Assembly: GCF_000373265.1 (NCBI RefSeq)
Contig: NZ_KB890761.1
Coordinates: forward strand, 357,388 to 421,387
Source of the DNA: Pontibacter roseus DSM 17521
GTDB taxonomy: Bacteria; Bacteroidota; Bacteroidia; Cytophagales; Hymenobacteraceae
Length of the DNA stretch: 64,000 bases
Direction of reading: 5' to 3'
The notes under the pieces are model-generated. The model searched no databases, had not been told where the DNA came from, and saw only the letters and a program-made list of their open reading frames with translations. Positions 8,473 to 16,552 of this stretch are shown piece by piece. How positions within the stretch are numbered: the first letter of the stretch is position 1; each line of letters opens with the position of its first letter. Position numbers and translations under genes: made by a program.

Positions 8473-9516
8473 ATGAGAAAACTGCTCTCCTTTCTGAAGT
8501 ATAGCCTGCTTTTGGGGCTCTCCGCATTCTTGATGTGGTATGCGCTGAAGGAGCTTGACTTTGAGAAACTGTGGGCAGAACTGCAGAGCATCAGCTACGG
8601 TTGGCTGCTCCTGTCGCTGTTGCTGGGTGTGGCGGCCTATTTGAGCCGGGCCTACCGGTGGTACATGCAAATAAAGCCTACGGGCTACTCCCCCTCGCTT
8701 AGAAATACTTACAATGCCATGATGGTGGGCTATGTGGCCAATCTGGTGCTACCGCGCATGGGAGAGGTGGTGCGTTGCAGCATGTTGCGCCGTACAGACG
8801 GCCTGCCCGTCAACAAAGGCTTTGGCACGGTCATAGCCGAGCGCCTCATCGACATGGTCATGCTGGCCATCTTCCTGGGGCTGACCTTCCTGCTGGAGCT
8901 CGAACGCGTGCGCAACTTCCTCTTGGGCCTCTTCACTGACAAGTACGACAGCATGGAGCAGAGCCTTGGGTCGCTATACTTAGTGGGCGGCATCGTGATG
9001 GCGGTAGGGCTGGTGTTTCTGGCGCTGGGCCTGCTATACCTCAAAAAGCTGCAACAGAACGCCTTCTTCATGAAAGCGGTGGGCTTTGTGAAAGGTATGC
9101 TGCAGGGGGTGTTCAGCATCTCCAAAATAGACAACCAGTTCGTCTTTTGGGGCCATACCATCTTCGTGTGGGGGATGTATTACGGCATGAGCCTCGTGGT
9201 GTTCTACGCCATGCCGGCCACCTCCGGCCTTTCGCCTGTGGCGGGGCTGTCGGTGCTGGTGGTAGGCAGTTTAGGTATGGCGGCGCCGGTGCAAGGTGGC
9301 GTGGGCGTATACCACTTGCTTGTGCAGACCACCTTGCTACTGTATGGAGTTCCCAAGGAGGCGGGCATGGCCTATGCCCTGGTGGCCCATACCTCGCAGA
9401 CACTTTTGGTTGTTGTGATGGGAGTGATTAGCTTTATGTCCATCATGCTGCAGCGCCCAGTGGCTGCAGGTGAAGTCGCTGAAGCTAACGCACACATCCA
9501 TGAATACGAAAGATAA
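8473..9516 (+). CDS. Lysylphosphatidylglycerol synthase TM region/flippase-like (UPF0104) membrane protein
   Basis: 347 aa polytopic membrane protein. Residues 1-330 match the YbhN/LPG_synthase_TM (flippase-like) family: [12 protein letters not shown] near 58-69, [19 protein letters not shown] near 86-104 and [10 protein letters not shown] near 121-130, with about eight hydrophobic segments. There is no aminoacyl-transferase domain, so it is not a complete MprF. Stand-alone members are suspected lipid or glycolipid transporters, but the substrate here is unknown. It sits 8 bp after panD and overlaps the next gene by 17 nt, so it is cotranscribed with both. Confidence 0.85.
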   Translation: MRKLLSFLKYSLLLGLSAFLMWYALKELDFEKLWAELQSISYGWLLLSLLLGVAAYLSRAYRWYMQIKPTGYSPSLRNTYNAMMVGYVANLVLPRMGEVVRCSMLRRTDGLPVNKGFGTVIAERLIDMVMLAIFLGLTFLLELERVRNFLLGLFTDKYDSMEQSLGSLYLVGGIVMAVGLVFLALGLLYLKKLQQNAFFMKAVGFVKGMLQGVFSISKIDNQFVFWGHTIFVWGMYYGMSLVVFYAMPATSGLSPVAGLSVLVVGSLGMAAPVQGGVGVYHLLVQTTLLLYGVPKEAGMAYALVAHTSQTLLVVVMGVISFMSIMLQRPVAAGEVAEANAHIHEYER

Positions 9517-9988
9517 AATCTATACTCTTCCTCAACTGCGGCAACAGCTGCAGGCATGGCGCGCACAGGGCCAGAAGGTGGTTTTCACCAATGGCTGCTT
9601 TGATTTGCTGCACCTGGGCCACGTCGATTACCTCGAAAAATCCAGACAACTTGGCGATAAACTGGTGCTCGGTCTTAACACGGATGCGTCAATAAGCCGT
9701 ATAAAAGGTCCAAACCGCCCGCTTCAGGACGAAATGTCACGTGCGCGGGTTATGGCATCCTTGTTGTTTGTTGATGCTGTAGTATTGTTCGATGAGGATA
9801 CGCCGCTGGAACTGATTAAGGCTTTGCAGCCCGACATACTGGTGAAAGGCGATGATTATTCCATCGAAAATATTGTGGGGCAGGACGTCGTTACAGCAAG
9901 GGGAGGCGAGGTGAGAACCGTCCCGCTTGTGAAAGGCTACTCCACCACCAACATTGTTAAGAAAATAGAAAACCAAAACAAGTTCTAA
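9500..9988 (+). CDS. rfaE2: D-glycero-beta-D-manno-heptose 1-phosphate adenylyltransferase
   Basis: 162 aa. This corresponds to the C-terminal (HldE2/RfaE2) domain of HldE: it adenylates heptose-1-phosphate on the way to ADP-heptose for LPS. The nucleotidyltransferase signature [13 protein letters not shown] lies at 29-41 and [15 protein letters not shown] at about 69-83. No kinase domain is attached, so a separate kinase would be needed; none is in this window. The ATG at 9500 gives the family N-terminus and overlaps the upstream gene by 17 nt. The coupling to a flippase-like membrane protein suggests an envelope glycolipid role for the pair, which is an inference. Confidence 0.92.
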   Translation: MNTKDKIYTLPQLRQQLQAWRAQGQKVVFTNGCFDLLHLGHVDYLEKSRQLGDKLVLGLNTDASISRIKGPNRPLQDEMSRARVMASLLFVDAVVLFDEDTPLELIKALQPDILVKGDDYSIENIVGQDVVTARGGEVRTVPLVKGYSTTNIVKKIENQNKF

Positions 9989-10002
9989 GTTAGAAGAAAG
10001 CT

Positions 10003-10683
10003 ATGGCTGGAATATATTTAATAGGTATCCTTTTCATGGCCCTCAGCATGTGGGTGAGCTGGCGCCTGAAGAGCAAGTTCAAAAAGTACTCAGAGATTCC
10101 GCTGCAGTCAGGCTATACCGGCCGTGAAATTGCGGAGATGATGCTGGCCGACAATGGCATCCACGATGTGAAAGTGATATCGGTGGCCGGTAGGCTGACA
10201 GACCACTACAACCCGGCTGACAAGACCGTGAACCTGAGTGAATATGTATACGAGGCGCGCAGTGCCGCTGCGGCTGCCGTTGCAGCGCACGAATGTGGTC
10301 ACGCGGTGCAGCATGCTAAGGCGTATAGCTTCCTCAAGTTCCGTTCGGCTATGGTTCCGGCCTTGAGCATTGCCTCGCGCTACATGCAGTGGATTATCCT
10401 GATAGGCATCCTCATGCTGCAGACCACGCCTATTCCACTGACGATTGGAGTGGCGCTCTTTGGCCTGACGACTATCTTCAGCTTTGTAACACTGCCCGTA
10501 GAGTTTGACGCTAGTAAGCGTGCGCTTGCCTGGATTAGCTCCAACAACGTGGTGACGCAGCAGGAGCTGGTAATGTCGAAGGACGCACTCAAATGGGCTG
10601 CCCTGACCTACGTGGTAGCCGCACTGGGCTCTCTGGCTACGCTGTTGTACTACGTGTCACTGCTGATGGGCCGTCGTGACTAA
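10003..10683 (+). CDS. Zinc-dependent neutral metallopeptidase (PF04298, YugP-like)
   Basis: 226 aa. A membrane-embedded zincin: an N-terminal membrane segment (residues 2-20), the zinc motif HECGH at 96-100, and hydrophobic segments at about 118-160 and 200-222. The conserved NLSEYVYEARSAAAAAVAAHECGHA region is typical of the family. The substrate is unknown; bacterial members are thought to act in membrane protein quality control. It begins 14 bp after the heptose adenylyltransferase and ends the panD gene group, with a strong terminator 30 nt after the stop. Confidence 0.88.
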   Translation: MAGIYLIGILFMALSMWVSWRLKSKFKKYSEIPLQSGYTGREIAEMMLADNGIHDVKVISVAGRLTDHYNPADKTVNLSEYVYEARSAAAAAVAAHECGHAVQHAKAYSFLKFRSAMVPALSIASRYMQWIILIGILMLQTTPIPLTIGVALFGLTTIFSFVTLPVEFDASKRALAWISSNNVVTQQELVMSKDALKWAALTYVVAALGSLATLLYYVSLLMGRRD

Positions 10684-10712
10684 CTCAAAATTGTATCAAA
10701 TCTGCCTATAGT

Positions 10713-10756
10713 ATAGCGCCACCTGCTCTTTATGAGCGGGTGGCGCTATTTTTTTA
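10713..10756 (+). terminator. Terminator of the panD gene group
   Basis: 16-bp stem with one mismatch (10713-10728 with 10734-10749), loop TTTAT, then a run of T from 10749. The stem core is ATAGCGCCACC/GGTGGCGCTAT. Confidence 0.92.
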
Positions 10757-10812
10757 TACTATCTTAACTCAATAACATCGTATAAAGAGTTAGTGTATAA
10801 CATGGAATCCAA

Positions 10813-10832
10813 CCTAACAAATATTAGTTAGG
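10813..10832. promoter_or_regulatory. 20-bp near-perfect palindrome, candidate operator upstream of acyl-CoA dehydrogenase
   Basis: CCTAAC, A, AATATT, A, GTTAGG: two 6-bp arms around a palindromic centre, symmetric except for the two single A positions. It lies 30 nt upstream of the -7 element at 10863-10870 and so covers the -33 region. TetR-type fatty-acid regulators bind sites of this size and symmetry, but the regulator is not identified. Confidence 0.5.
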
Positions 10833-10862
10833 CAGGTTATATGAATAATACTATTGAATTTT

Positions 10863-10870
10863 TAATTTTG
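10863..10870 (+). promoter_or_regulatory. Likely -7 element of acyl-CoA dehydrogenase
   Basis: TAATTTTG matches TAnnTTTG, 42 nt before the ATG. There is no clear TTG -33, which may mean an activated or weak promoter. Confidence 0.5.
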
Positions 10871-10912
10871 CACTATAAAGTCTTTTAATCACATTCTTTT
10901 ACATATAGAAGC

Positions 10913-12052
10913 ATGAATTTCCAATTAACAGAAGAACACTTGGCAGTACAGGCTGCCGCCCGTGAATTTGCACAGACAGAGCTGTTGCCAGGCGTGATAG
11001 AACGTGATGAGCATCAGAAATTCCCTGCTGAGCAAATCAAGAAGATGGGAGAGCTAGGATTCCTAGGTATGATGGTTGACCCCAAGTATAATGGGGGCGG
11101 CATGGATACCATTTCCTATGTATTGGCCATGGAAGAAATCTCCAAAGTGGATGCTTCCGCTTCTGTAGTAATGTCTGTGAACAACTCGCTTGTGTGCTGG
11201 GGCCTGGAGAAATATGGCAATGAGGAGCAGAAGCAGAAGTACCTGACCCGCCTGGCAACAGGCGAAATCATAGGCGCCTTCTGCCTTTCTGAACCGGAGG
11301 CTGGTTCTGACGCCACTTCACAGCGTACCACCGCTGAGGACAAAGGTGACTACTACCTGCTCAACGGCACCAAGAACTGGATTACCAACGGCAGCACAGC
11401 CTCAGTATACCTGGTAATTGCCCAGACGGATGTGGCGAAAGGCCACCGCGGCATCAACGCCCTCATTGTAGAGCGTGGCATGGAAGGCTTCCAGATTGGC
11501 CCGAAAGAGAACAAACTGGGAATACGCGGCTCCGACACGCATTCTTTGATGTTCACTGACGTAAAAGTACCAAAGGAGAACCGCATTGGCGAAGATGGTT
11601 TCGGCTTCAAGTTCGCCATGTCTACGCTGGCGGGTGGCCGCATCGGTATAGCGGCGCAGGCGCTAGGTATAGCATCAGGCGCCTATGAGCTGGCCGTGAA
11701 GTATTCCAAAGAGCGCAAGGCGTTCGGTGTGGAGATTGCGAAGCACCAGGCCATTCAGTTCAAACTGGCCGATATGGCAACCAACATTGAGGCGGCTCGC
11801 CTCCTGTGCCTGCAGGCAGCCCATGACAAGGACATGCACCAGGATTATGGCAAATCAGGAGCTATGGCGAAACTATTTGCATCCAAGGTAGCCATGGATA
11901 CAACCATAGAGGCGGTGCAGGTACACGGCGGCTACGGTTTTGTGAAAGAATACCATGTGGAGCGTTTAATGCGTGATGCCAAAATTACACAAATCTACGA
12001 AGGCACTTCTGAGATACAGAAAATAGTAATTTCAAGAGAATTGTTAAAGTAA
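10913..12052 (+). CDS. Acyl-CoA dehydrogenase (short-chain type)
   Basis: 379 aa, normal for FAD-dependent acyl-CoA dehydrogenases, which oxidise acyl-CoA to trans-2-enoyl-CoA and pass electrons to ETF. Visible blocks are GAFCLSEPEAGSDA near 120-133, NGTKNWITNG near 156-165, and the C-terminal YEGTSEIQKIVI in which Glu363 sits at the catalytic base position of short/medium-chain members. Overall similarity is to butyryl-CoA/short-chain enzymes; exact chain length cannot be read from the sequence. Monocistronic, with its own promoter and an upstream palindrome. An AraC regulator follows after 158 AT-rich bases. Confidence 0.94.
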   Translation: MNFQLTEEHLAVQAAAREFAQTELLPGVIERDEHQKFPAEQIKKMGELGFLGMMVDPKYNGGGMDTISYVLAMEEISKVDASASVVMSVNNSLVCWGLEKYGNEEQKQKYLTRLATGEIIGAFCLSEPEAGSDATSQRTTAEDKGDYYLLNGTKNWITNGSTASVYLVIAQTDVAKGHRGINALIVERGMEGFQIGPKENKLGIRGSDTHSLMFTDVKVPKENRIGEDGFGFKFAMSTLAGGRIGIAAQALGIASGAYELAVKYSKERKAFGVEIAKHQAIQFKLADMATNIEAARLLCLQAAHDKDMHQDYGKSGAMAKLFASKVAMDTTIEAVQVHGGYGFVKEYHVERLMRDAKITQIYEGTSEIQKIVISRELLK

Positions 12053-12210
12053 TTTGGCACTTAAATGCTTGTGTCTGTGTTGATTAGGCTTAAGATAGGG
12101 TTTTTCTAATTAAAATTAAATATTTAAAATATTTTGAATTTTACGAAGATTAGCCTTAGCTTTAGGCCAAATTAAAGGGTTTATAGTATAAAAGTTAGTT
12201 GGTAACACAC

Positions 12211-13134
12211 ATGGAAGATTACAATAAAATTATTGAGTCGCTTGGGGTGCGGTTCATTAAAGCTAAAAATCTGGTGTTGCAGCAGCCGTTTTCGGTGCGT
12301 AATTACTACGACGTTGGCAACAACCTGATTCTGCTTCATAAAGGTACTATTTTCTTTGGCGAAGAGGAGCAAATGGTAGAGGAGGGTGAACTGCTGTTTA
12401 TTCCGGGTGGACGTAGCACGAAAGTGACGTACGGCTCCGGAGAGGGCAGAACCATCTCGAACGATGACCTCATCACCAACAGAGAGAAGTTCTTTAAGAG
12501 CAACAACGACCTCGACCTGATTGGCGACGCAGAAGAGAGCCACAGCTATGTGAGCTTCGAAGCCAAGGTATTTGACTCCGTTAACTTCTTTGCATCACTG
12601 GACCTGCCGGCGTTCCTGATTTCAGGCAACAACAAGCTGGCCAACCTGGTCATCAAAGTGGTGGAAGAGAGCATGCAGGACCTGCCAGGCAAAGAGCGCC
12701 TCATCAGCATCTACACCGAGAACATCGTGGTGGAGATTGTGCGCCACATCCTGCGTAACAAGATGTTTGTAGAGCAACTGGCCACGAACAGCACGTACTT
12801 CAAGGATCCACGCCTCATCGACCTGTTCAACTACATCAAGGAGAACCTGGGTGGCGATTTGTCCAACAAGGTGCTTTCTAACGTAGCGAACGTGTCAGAG
12901 GATTACGTAGGCCAGTACTTCAAAATGCTGACTGGCATCAACCCACAGGACTACATTGAGTATCAGCGCATGGAGCGCGCCGTGTTCCTGCTTCGCACAA
13001 CGAAGAAGAGCATCCGCGAAATCGGTAAGGACGTAGGCTACAAAGACACAGCTTACTTCTGCCGCCGCTTCAAGATGATGTTTGGTATACCTGCCGGTAA
13101 GATGCGTCGTCGCGAATCAGCGATGAACATTTAA
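12211..13134 (+). CDS. AraC family transcriptional regulator with cupin-like sensor
   Basis: 307 aa with the ATG at 12211. The N-terminal part (about 10-95) looks like a cupin-type ligand domain (EEQMVEEGELLFIPGGRST). The C-terminal 100 residues form the AraC DNA-binding domain: helix-turn-helix 1 around VANVSEDYVGQYFKMLTG, helix-turn-helix 2 around IREIGKDVGYKDTAYFCRRFKMMFG, ending near the C-terminus. The ligand is not predictable. It is preceded by a very AT-rich gap (12053-12210) that contains a self-complementary AAATATTT tract. Its 3' end overlaps the convergent GGGPS gene by 18 bp and its terminator lies inside that gene. Confidence 0.9.
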   Translation: MEDYNKIIESLGVRFIKAKNLVLQQPFSVRNYYDVGNNLILLHKGTIFFGEEEQMVEEGELLFIPGGRSTKVTYGSGEGRTISNDDLITNREKFFKSNNDLDLIGDAEESHSYVSFEAKVFDSVNFFASLDLPAFLISGNNKLANLVIKVVEESMQDLPGKERLISIYTENIVVEIVRHILRNKMFVEQLATNSTYFKDPRLIDLFNYIKENLGGDLSNKVLSNVANVSEDYVGQYFKMLTGINPQDYIEYQRMERAVFLLRTTKKSIREIGKDVGYKDTAYFCRRFKMMFGIPAGKMRRRESAMNI

Positions 13135-13884
13135 GGCAACATTATAAGAAGCAATCAAGTGAGAAACCTCGGCCAGAAAGCCGGGGTTTTTTTCTATGTG
13201 GTTGCCTATGACCAGCACGTCGGCGCCCGCCTCCAGTGCGGCCGCTGCTTTATCGGCAGTGTTAATGCCGCCCCCCACTATCACCGGCACGTCCACCACC
13301 TCGCGCACGGCCTTTATCATATCGGCACTGATGGGGTGCATGGCACCGCTCCCGCCGTCGAGGTAGATGTAGCGCAGGCCCAGCAGTTCGCCAGCCATGG
13401 CGGTGCAGGCGGCAATGCCGGGTTTGTCATACGGTATAGGCGTGGTGCCGCTCATGTACGAAGCAGTGGTCTGACGGCCGGTGTCCACCAGCATGTAGCC
13501 GGTAGGGTACACCTGCAGTTGGCTCGTCTTGAGTATGGGGGCTGACAGCACGTGCTGCCCGATGAGAAAATCCGGGTTGCGGCCCGAGATGAGGGAGAGG
13601 AGCAGAATACCATCGGCCTGCTTGTCGATGTGCAGGCTGTTGCTTGGGAAAAGGATAACAGGTATGCTGCTGTTCTCTTTGATAAGCCGGATGATGGAGG
13701 CTTGATTATCGGTGGTGATGAGGCTGCCTCCCACAAAGAAGAAGTCAACCTGGTGTGTTTCGCTCAGGGCAAGCAGGTTCAGGCAGGAAGCCTCGTCAAG
13801 GTTGTCGGGGTCGAGCAGTACCGCGAAGTGCTTCCTGCCTGGTTCATGTTGCTTTTGTCTGTTGCGAAGGTTGTTAAACGGCAT
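13117..13884 (-). CDS. Geranylgeranylglyceryl/heptaprenylglyceryl phosphate synthase family
   Basis: 255 aa TIM-barrel of the GGGPS/PcrB family, joining a polyprenyl diphosphate to glycerol-1-phosphate. The start KHFAVLLDPDNL (about 19-30), the VGGS motif, YPTGYMLVDTGRQT in the centre, YLDGGSGA near 175-182 and the phosphate loop VIVGGGI near 200-206 with a following GN are all visible. Bacteroidota carry group II members related to the archaeal ether-lipid enzyme; the cellular product in these bacteria is uncertain. The ATG at 13884 is preferred over a TTG at 13908; it overlaps the upstream gene by 11 nt. The last codons overlap the convergent AraC gene. Confidence 0.88.
   Translation of the reverse strand: MPFNNLRNRQKQHEPGRKHFAVLLDPDNLDEASCLNLLALSETHQVDFFFVGGSLITTDNQASIIRLIKENSSIPVILFPSNSLHIDKQADGILLLSLISGRNPDFLIGQHVLSAPILKTSQLQVYPTGYMLVDTGRQTTASYMSGTTPIPYDKPGIAACTAMAGELLGLRYIYLDGGSGAMHPISADMIKAVREVVDVPVIVGGGINTADKAAAALEAGADVLVIGNHIEKNPGFLAEVSHLIASYNVALNVHR
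13164..13196 (+). terminator. Terminator of the AraC gene, inside the opposing coding region
   Basis: AAACCTCGGC (13164-13173) pairs with GCCGGGGTTT (13180-13189) with one G-T pair, loop CAGAAA, then a T tract to 13193. It lies within the codons of the convergent GGGPS gene (IEKNPGFLAEV). Confidence 0.8.
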
Positions 13885-14446
13885 CCTCTTGTGGAACGGT
13901 ATACTCAATGGTTTCTATTTCAGTCACCTCAATGGGTGCTGCTGCAATATCGCTATTTTTAGAAACACTGTTTAAGTATTCTTCCACCTTTTTGGTCATG
14001 TACAGGAGCAGCAGCGTGGTGAGTTGCTGCGTGAGCATCTGCGCCATCTCTGATTTCATGAAGCCTTGCGCCCTGCCTGTTGGATGCCCCCGCTCCGCCA
14101 AGGTATAGTTCATGCGCTCAGAAGCCAAGGTATAGTCATCTTCCTGCTCATGTATGAGGGAATCATATTGTACCCTGCCCGCCGACGGGGTGTAGTAGCT
14201 ACCTTTCAGACTGGCCTCTTCGTTTCTCTTGAGCTTTTTGCTTTTTTTTTTGCTGCCGCCGAACATGCTCCGGATGAGCAGGCCCGCCACCAGGATGCCG
14301 CCGGCTATGGCTACTTTCTTGCCAATCTGCTGGCCCTGGCTTTTGATTTGGTTCACATCACCCATCAAGGCGTTTTTGTACTCTTCTTTCTGGCGCTCTA
14401 GCAATTCCCGTTCGCTGTCAAACAAGGGGTTCTTTGTCTCGCTCAT
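13874..14446 (-). CDS. Conserved-looking protein of unknown function, single membrane segment
   Basis: 190 aa, ATG start. The N-terminus is helical and charged (ERELLERQKEEYKNAL), followed by one hydrophobic segment at about 46-62 (VAIAGGILVAGLLIRSM), a Lys-rich stretch after it, a central Tyr/Glu-rich part, and a second hydrophobic or amphipathic stretch near 137-152 (LTQQLTTLLLLYM). I do not recognise a named domain. It overlaps the holin-like gene upstream by 4 nt (ATGA) and the GGGPS gene downstream by 11 nt, so all three form one operon. A role at the membrane next to a lipid synthase is inferred from context only. Confidence 0.7.
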   Translation of the reverse strand: MSETKNPLFDSERELLERQKEEYKNALMGDVNQIKSQGQQIGKKVAIAGGILVAGLLIRSMFGGSKKKSKKLKRNEEASLKGSYYTPSAGRVQYDSLIHEQEDDYTLASERMNYTLAERGHPTGRAQGFMKSEMAQMLTQQLTTLLLLYMTKKVEEYLNSVSKNSDIAAAPIEVTEIETIEYTVPQEDAV

Positions 14447-14823
14447 ATCGCTTTGTCTCGTTTGTCTGTTTTATATATTGTGTTGTCAAAAGTCTTGTCG
14501 GCCACGTTCTGGAACACCTTTTTGTCAAGCCCTATGAAAAGAATCACCAGGACAGCCACATAGAACAGCGCCACGATGCCAAACCCCCAGAAGGAGCTGT
14601 CGAGGAGGTGATTGAGCAGCAGGCCCAGGAAGATGCTCACAAACAGCACGCTCATCAGCCCGAAGAAACCCAGGAGCACGGCATGCAACGTGCTTACGAA
14701 TGAGGCCTTCAGCTTTTCCTGTATCTCCAGGCGTATAATGTCTATGCGGGTATCTACATAACCCGTCAGGTTCTCGATGAGGTTGGGGCTCTTTTCTTTT
14801 GTGAAATTATCCTGGTCAGCCAT
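14443..14823 (-). CDS. Phage holin family (YqjE/DUF1469-like) membrane protein
   Basis: 126 aa. Residues about 8-45 form an amphipathic N-terminal helix (LIENLTGYVDTRIDIIRLEIQEKL), followed by two hydrophobic segments at about 46-72 and 80-102 and a basic tail. This matches the PF07332 holin-superfamily III/YqjE group, which in bacterial chromosomes is usually not a phage lysis protein. It is the first gene of the operon with the unknown 190-aa protein and GGGPS. Nothing nearby suggests a prophage. Confidence 0.8.
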   Translation of the reverse strand: MADQDNFTKEKSPNLIENLTGYVDTRIDIIRLEIQEKLKASFVSTLHAVLLGFFGLMSVLFVSIFLGLLLNHLLDSSFWGFGIVALFYVAVLVILFIGLDKKVFQNVADKTFDNTIYKTDKRDKAI

Positions 14824-14972
14824 AGTGCTCAGCTTTTTTAGTGCTTTTTCTGTATACGGTAGTAGATTGAAAAATTTGCGATTCTATTCTGTTAGAGTTG
14901 TAGTACGGAATTTGCGGTATATTGTCCGTGTTTACTTAACTTAAGTAGAACTTTTTTGTTACAGCAGCCCCC

Positions 14973-16070
14973 TTGGATCACAATTTATATACCATCCTCG
15001 GCGTTAGCCACACCGCCTCGGCACAGGAGATAAAACTGGCTTACAAGCGCCTGGCGTTGAAGTACCACCCTGACCGCAACCCAGGCGACACGCGCTCCGA
15101 GGAACTGTTCAAGATAGTGAACGCCGCTTACCAGACCCTGTCCGACCCGAGCAAGCGGGCCAGGTATGACCTGCGGTTGCAGTACCTGCGGGAGCAGCGG
15201 CAGGCCATACAGCAGCACCAGGCGTACCACAACCCGCGCTACCGCCAAACCCGCGAGCCAGCCCCCGTATCAGAGCGCTATTACCAGAACATCCCGCGCC
15301 GGGAGGAGCGCCGCTTCAGCCGGAAAGACGTGTACATCACACTTGGCTTTTTCGCCGTCATCCTCGTTTTCAGCCTGCTGCTCAAGTCCACGATGGACTA
15401 CATCACAGGACAGGACAGGTATAAGACGGCGCTCACCTACATCGAACATGGCAAGTACACCAGTGCGCACAGCCTGCTCACCGAGGCCATTTACTTCAGG
15501 CCCAAGCACGCCGATGCCTATTTGACCCGTGCCAGCCTCGAGATGCACGTGAATGAGAATTTCAGGTCTGCCGTAGAAGATTTAAACCAATTCATCCTGC
15601 TGCACGAAAAGCCGTCGGCGGAGGCATACCTGATGCGCGGAAAGTGCCATGCCAAGCTAAACAACTACCGCCAGGCGGAACTCGACTTTGGGCAGGCGCT
15701 GGCGCTGGACAGCACCATGTATACGGCACAGTTGGACAGGGGGGAGGTACGCCTTTTCTACCTGAAGAAATACCAGCAGGCCATAGCCGACTTCTCTGAC
15801 TTCCTGAGCCATACCCAGCGTGGCGAATCCTGGGCGAACGCGCTTACCTTCAGAGGATTTGGATATTATAAAACGGGGGATTATACCGCATCGGAGCAGG
15901 ACTACAGGCGCGTGCTGCAAGCCGATGGCAACAACGGACGGGTGTTCTACCTGCTGGGCCGCACCGAGTTAAGGCAGGCGCAACCTGATTCCGCTTGCGC
16001 CCATTTCAACGAGGCTTACCGGTTAGGCTACTCCGCCGCCCTGCTGGAACTGAGGGCCAACTGCCGCTAG
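14973..16070 (+). CDS. J-domain protein with a membrane anchor and TPR repeats
   Basis: 365 aa. N-terminal J domain (residues 3-66) with HPD at 32-34, which would stimulate an Hsp70 (DnaK). One membrane segment follows at about 120-139 ([16 protein letters not shown]), then at least four TPR-like repeats from about 150 to the end (for example [20 protein letters not shown]). The J domain would be cytoplasmic and the TPR part on the other side of the membrane. The start is TTG: no in-frame ATG or GTG start precedes it (an in-frame TAG lies at 14946) and the J domain starts at once. Client and function are unknown. Confidence 0.85.
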   Translation: MDHNLYTILGVSHTASAQEIKLAYKRLALKYHPDRNPGDTRSEELFKIVNAAYQTLSDPSKRARYDLRLQYLREQRQAIQQHQAYHNPRYRQTREPAPVSERYYQNIPRREERRFSRKDVYITLGFFAVILVFSLLLKSTMDYITGQDRYKTALTYIEHGKYTSAHSLLTEAIYFRPKHADAYLTRASLEMHVNENFRSAVEDLNQFILLHEKPSAEAYLMRGKCHAKLNNYRQAELDFGQALALDSTMYTAQLDRGEVRLFYLKKYQQAIADFSDFLSHTQRGESWANALTFRGFGYYKTGDYTASEQDYRRVLQADGNNGRVFYLLGRTELRQAQPDSACAHFNEAYRLGYSAALLELRANCR

Positions 16071-16270
16071 GAAAACCTTTAAAACCCTTCTTGCATCCTG
16101 TAGGTTATACCTGCTGAAAAGACTCTCTACCAAGCGCTCTTCATGGACTAAGAATCTATTTGAAAGAGAAAAGCCTCGCATTTCGGGCAAATGAATAGGA
16201 TGGGAATGCTTTGTGGCAACCGGCGGGCGGAAATAAAGTATAGGTCTGCAGTGAGCAGAAAGAGTGCAAA

Positions 16271-16302
16271 AACAAAAAACCCTTACCGGTTAGGGTAAGG
16301 GT
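16271..16302 (-). terminator. Terminator of tRNA-Phe
   Basis: On the minus strand ACCCTTACC pairs with GGTAAGGGT (16294-16302 with 16279-16287) and is followed by a T tract, 7 nt after the CCA end of the tRNA. Confidence 0.9.
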
Positions 16303-16308
16303 CCAAGC

Positions 16309-16384
16309 TGGTGGTGATGATTGGAATCGAACCAACGACACATGGATTTTCAGTCCATTGCTCTACCAACTGAGCTACATCACC
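16309..16384 (-). tRNA. tRNA-Phe (anticodon GAA)
   Basis: 76 nt including an encoded CCA. The acceptor GGTGATG pairs with CATCACC, the D arm contains TAGCTCAGTTGGTAGAGC, the anticodon loop is CTGAAAA, and the T loop contains GGTTCGATTCC. All arms close in the cloverleaf. Confidence 0.97.
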
Positions 16385-16552
16385 AGCTCTATTGTTACCC
16401 CGTCTTCCGAAAGGGTATGCAAAAGTAGTAACCAAAACGGAAGGCGCAAACTTTATGATAAAAATATTTTAAAAAAGGTGCCCTGTAAACGTTTGTTCTC
16501 ACTTTTCTGCTATCTTTATCTATAAATTGGTATGTATAACGAATAATTTGCC

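Noticed and set aside
14443..14823. Prophage suggested by the holin-family protein
   Set aside because: No other phage gene is nearby and this family is common in bacterial chromosomes.
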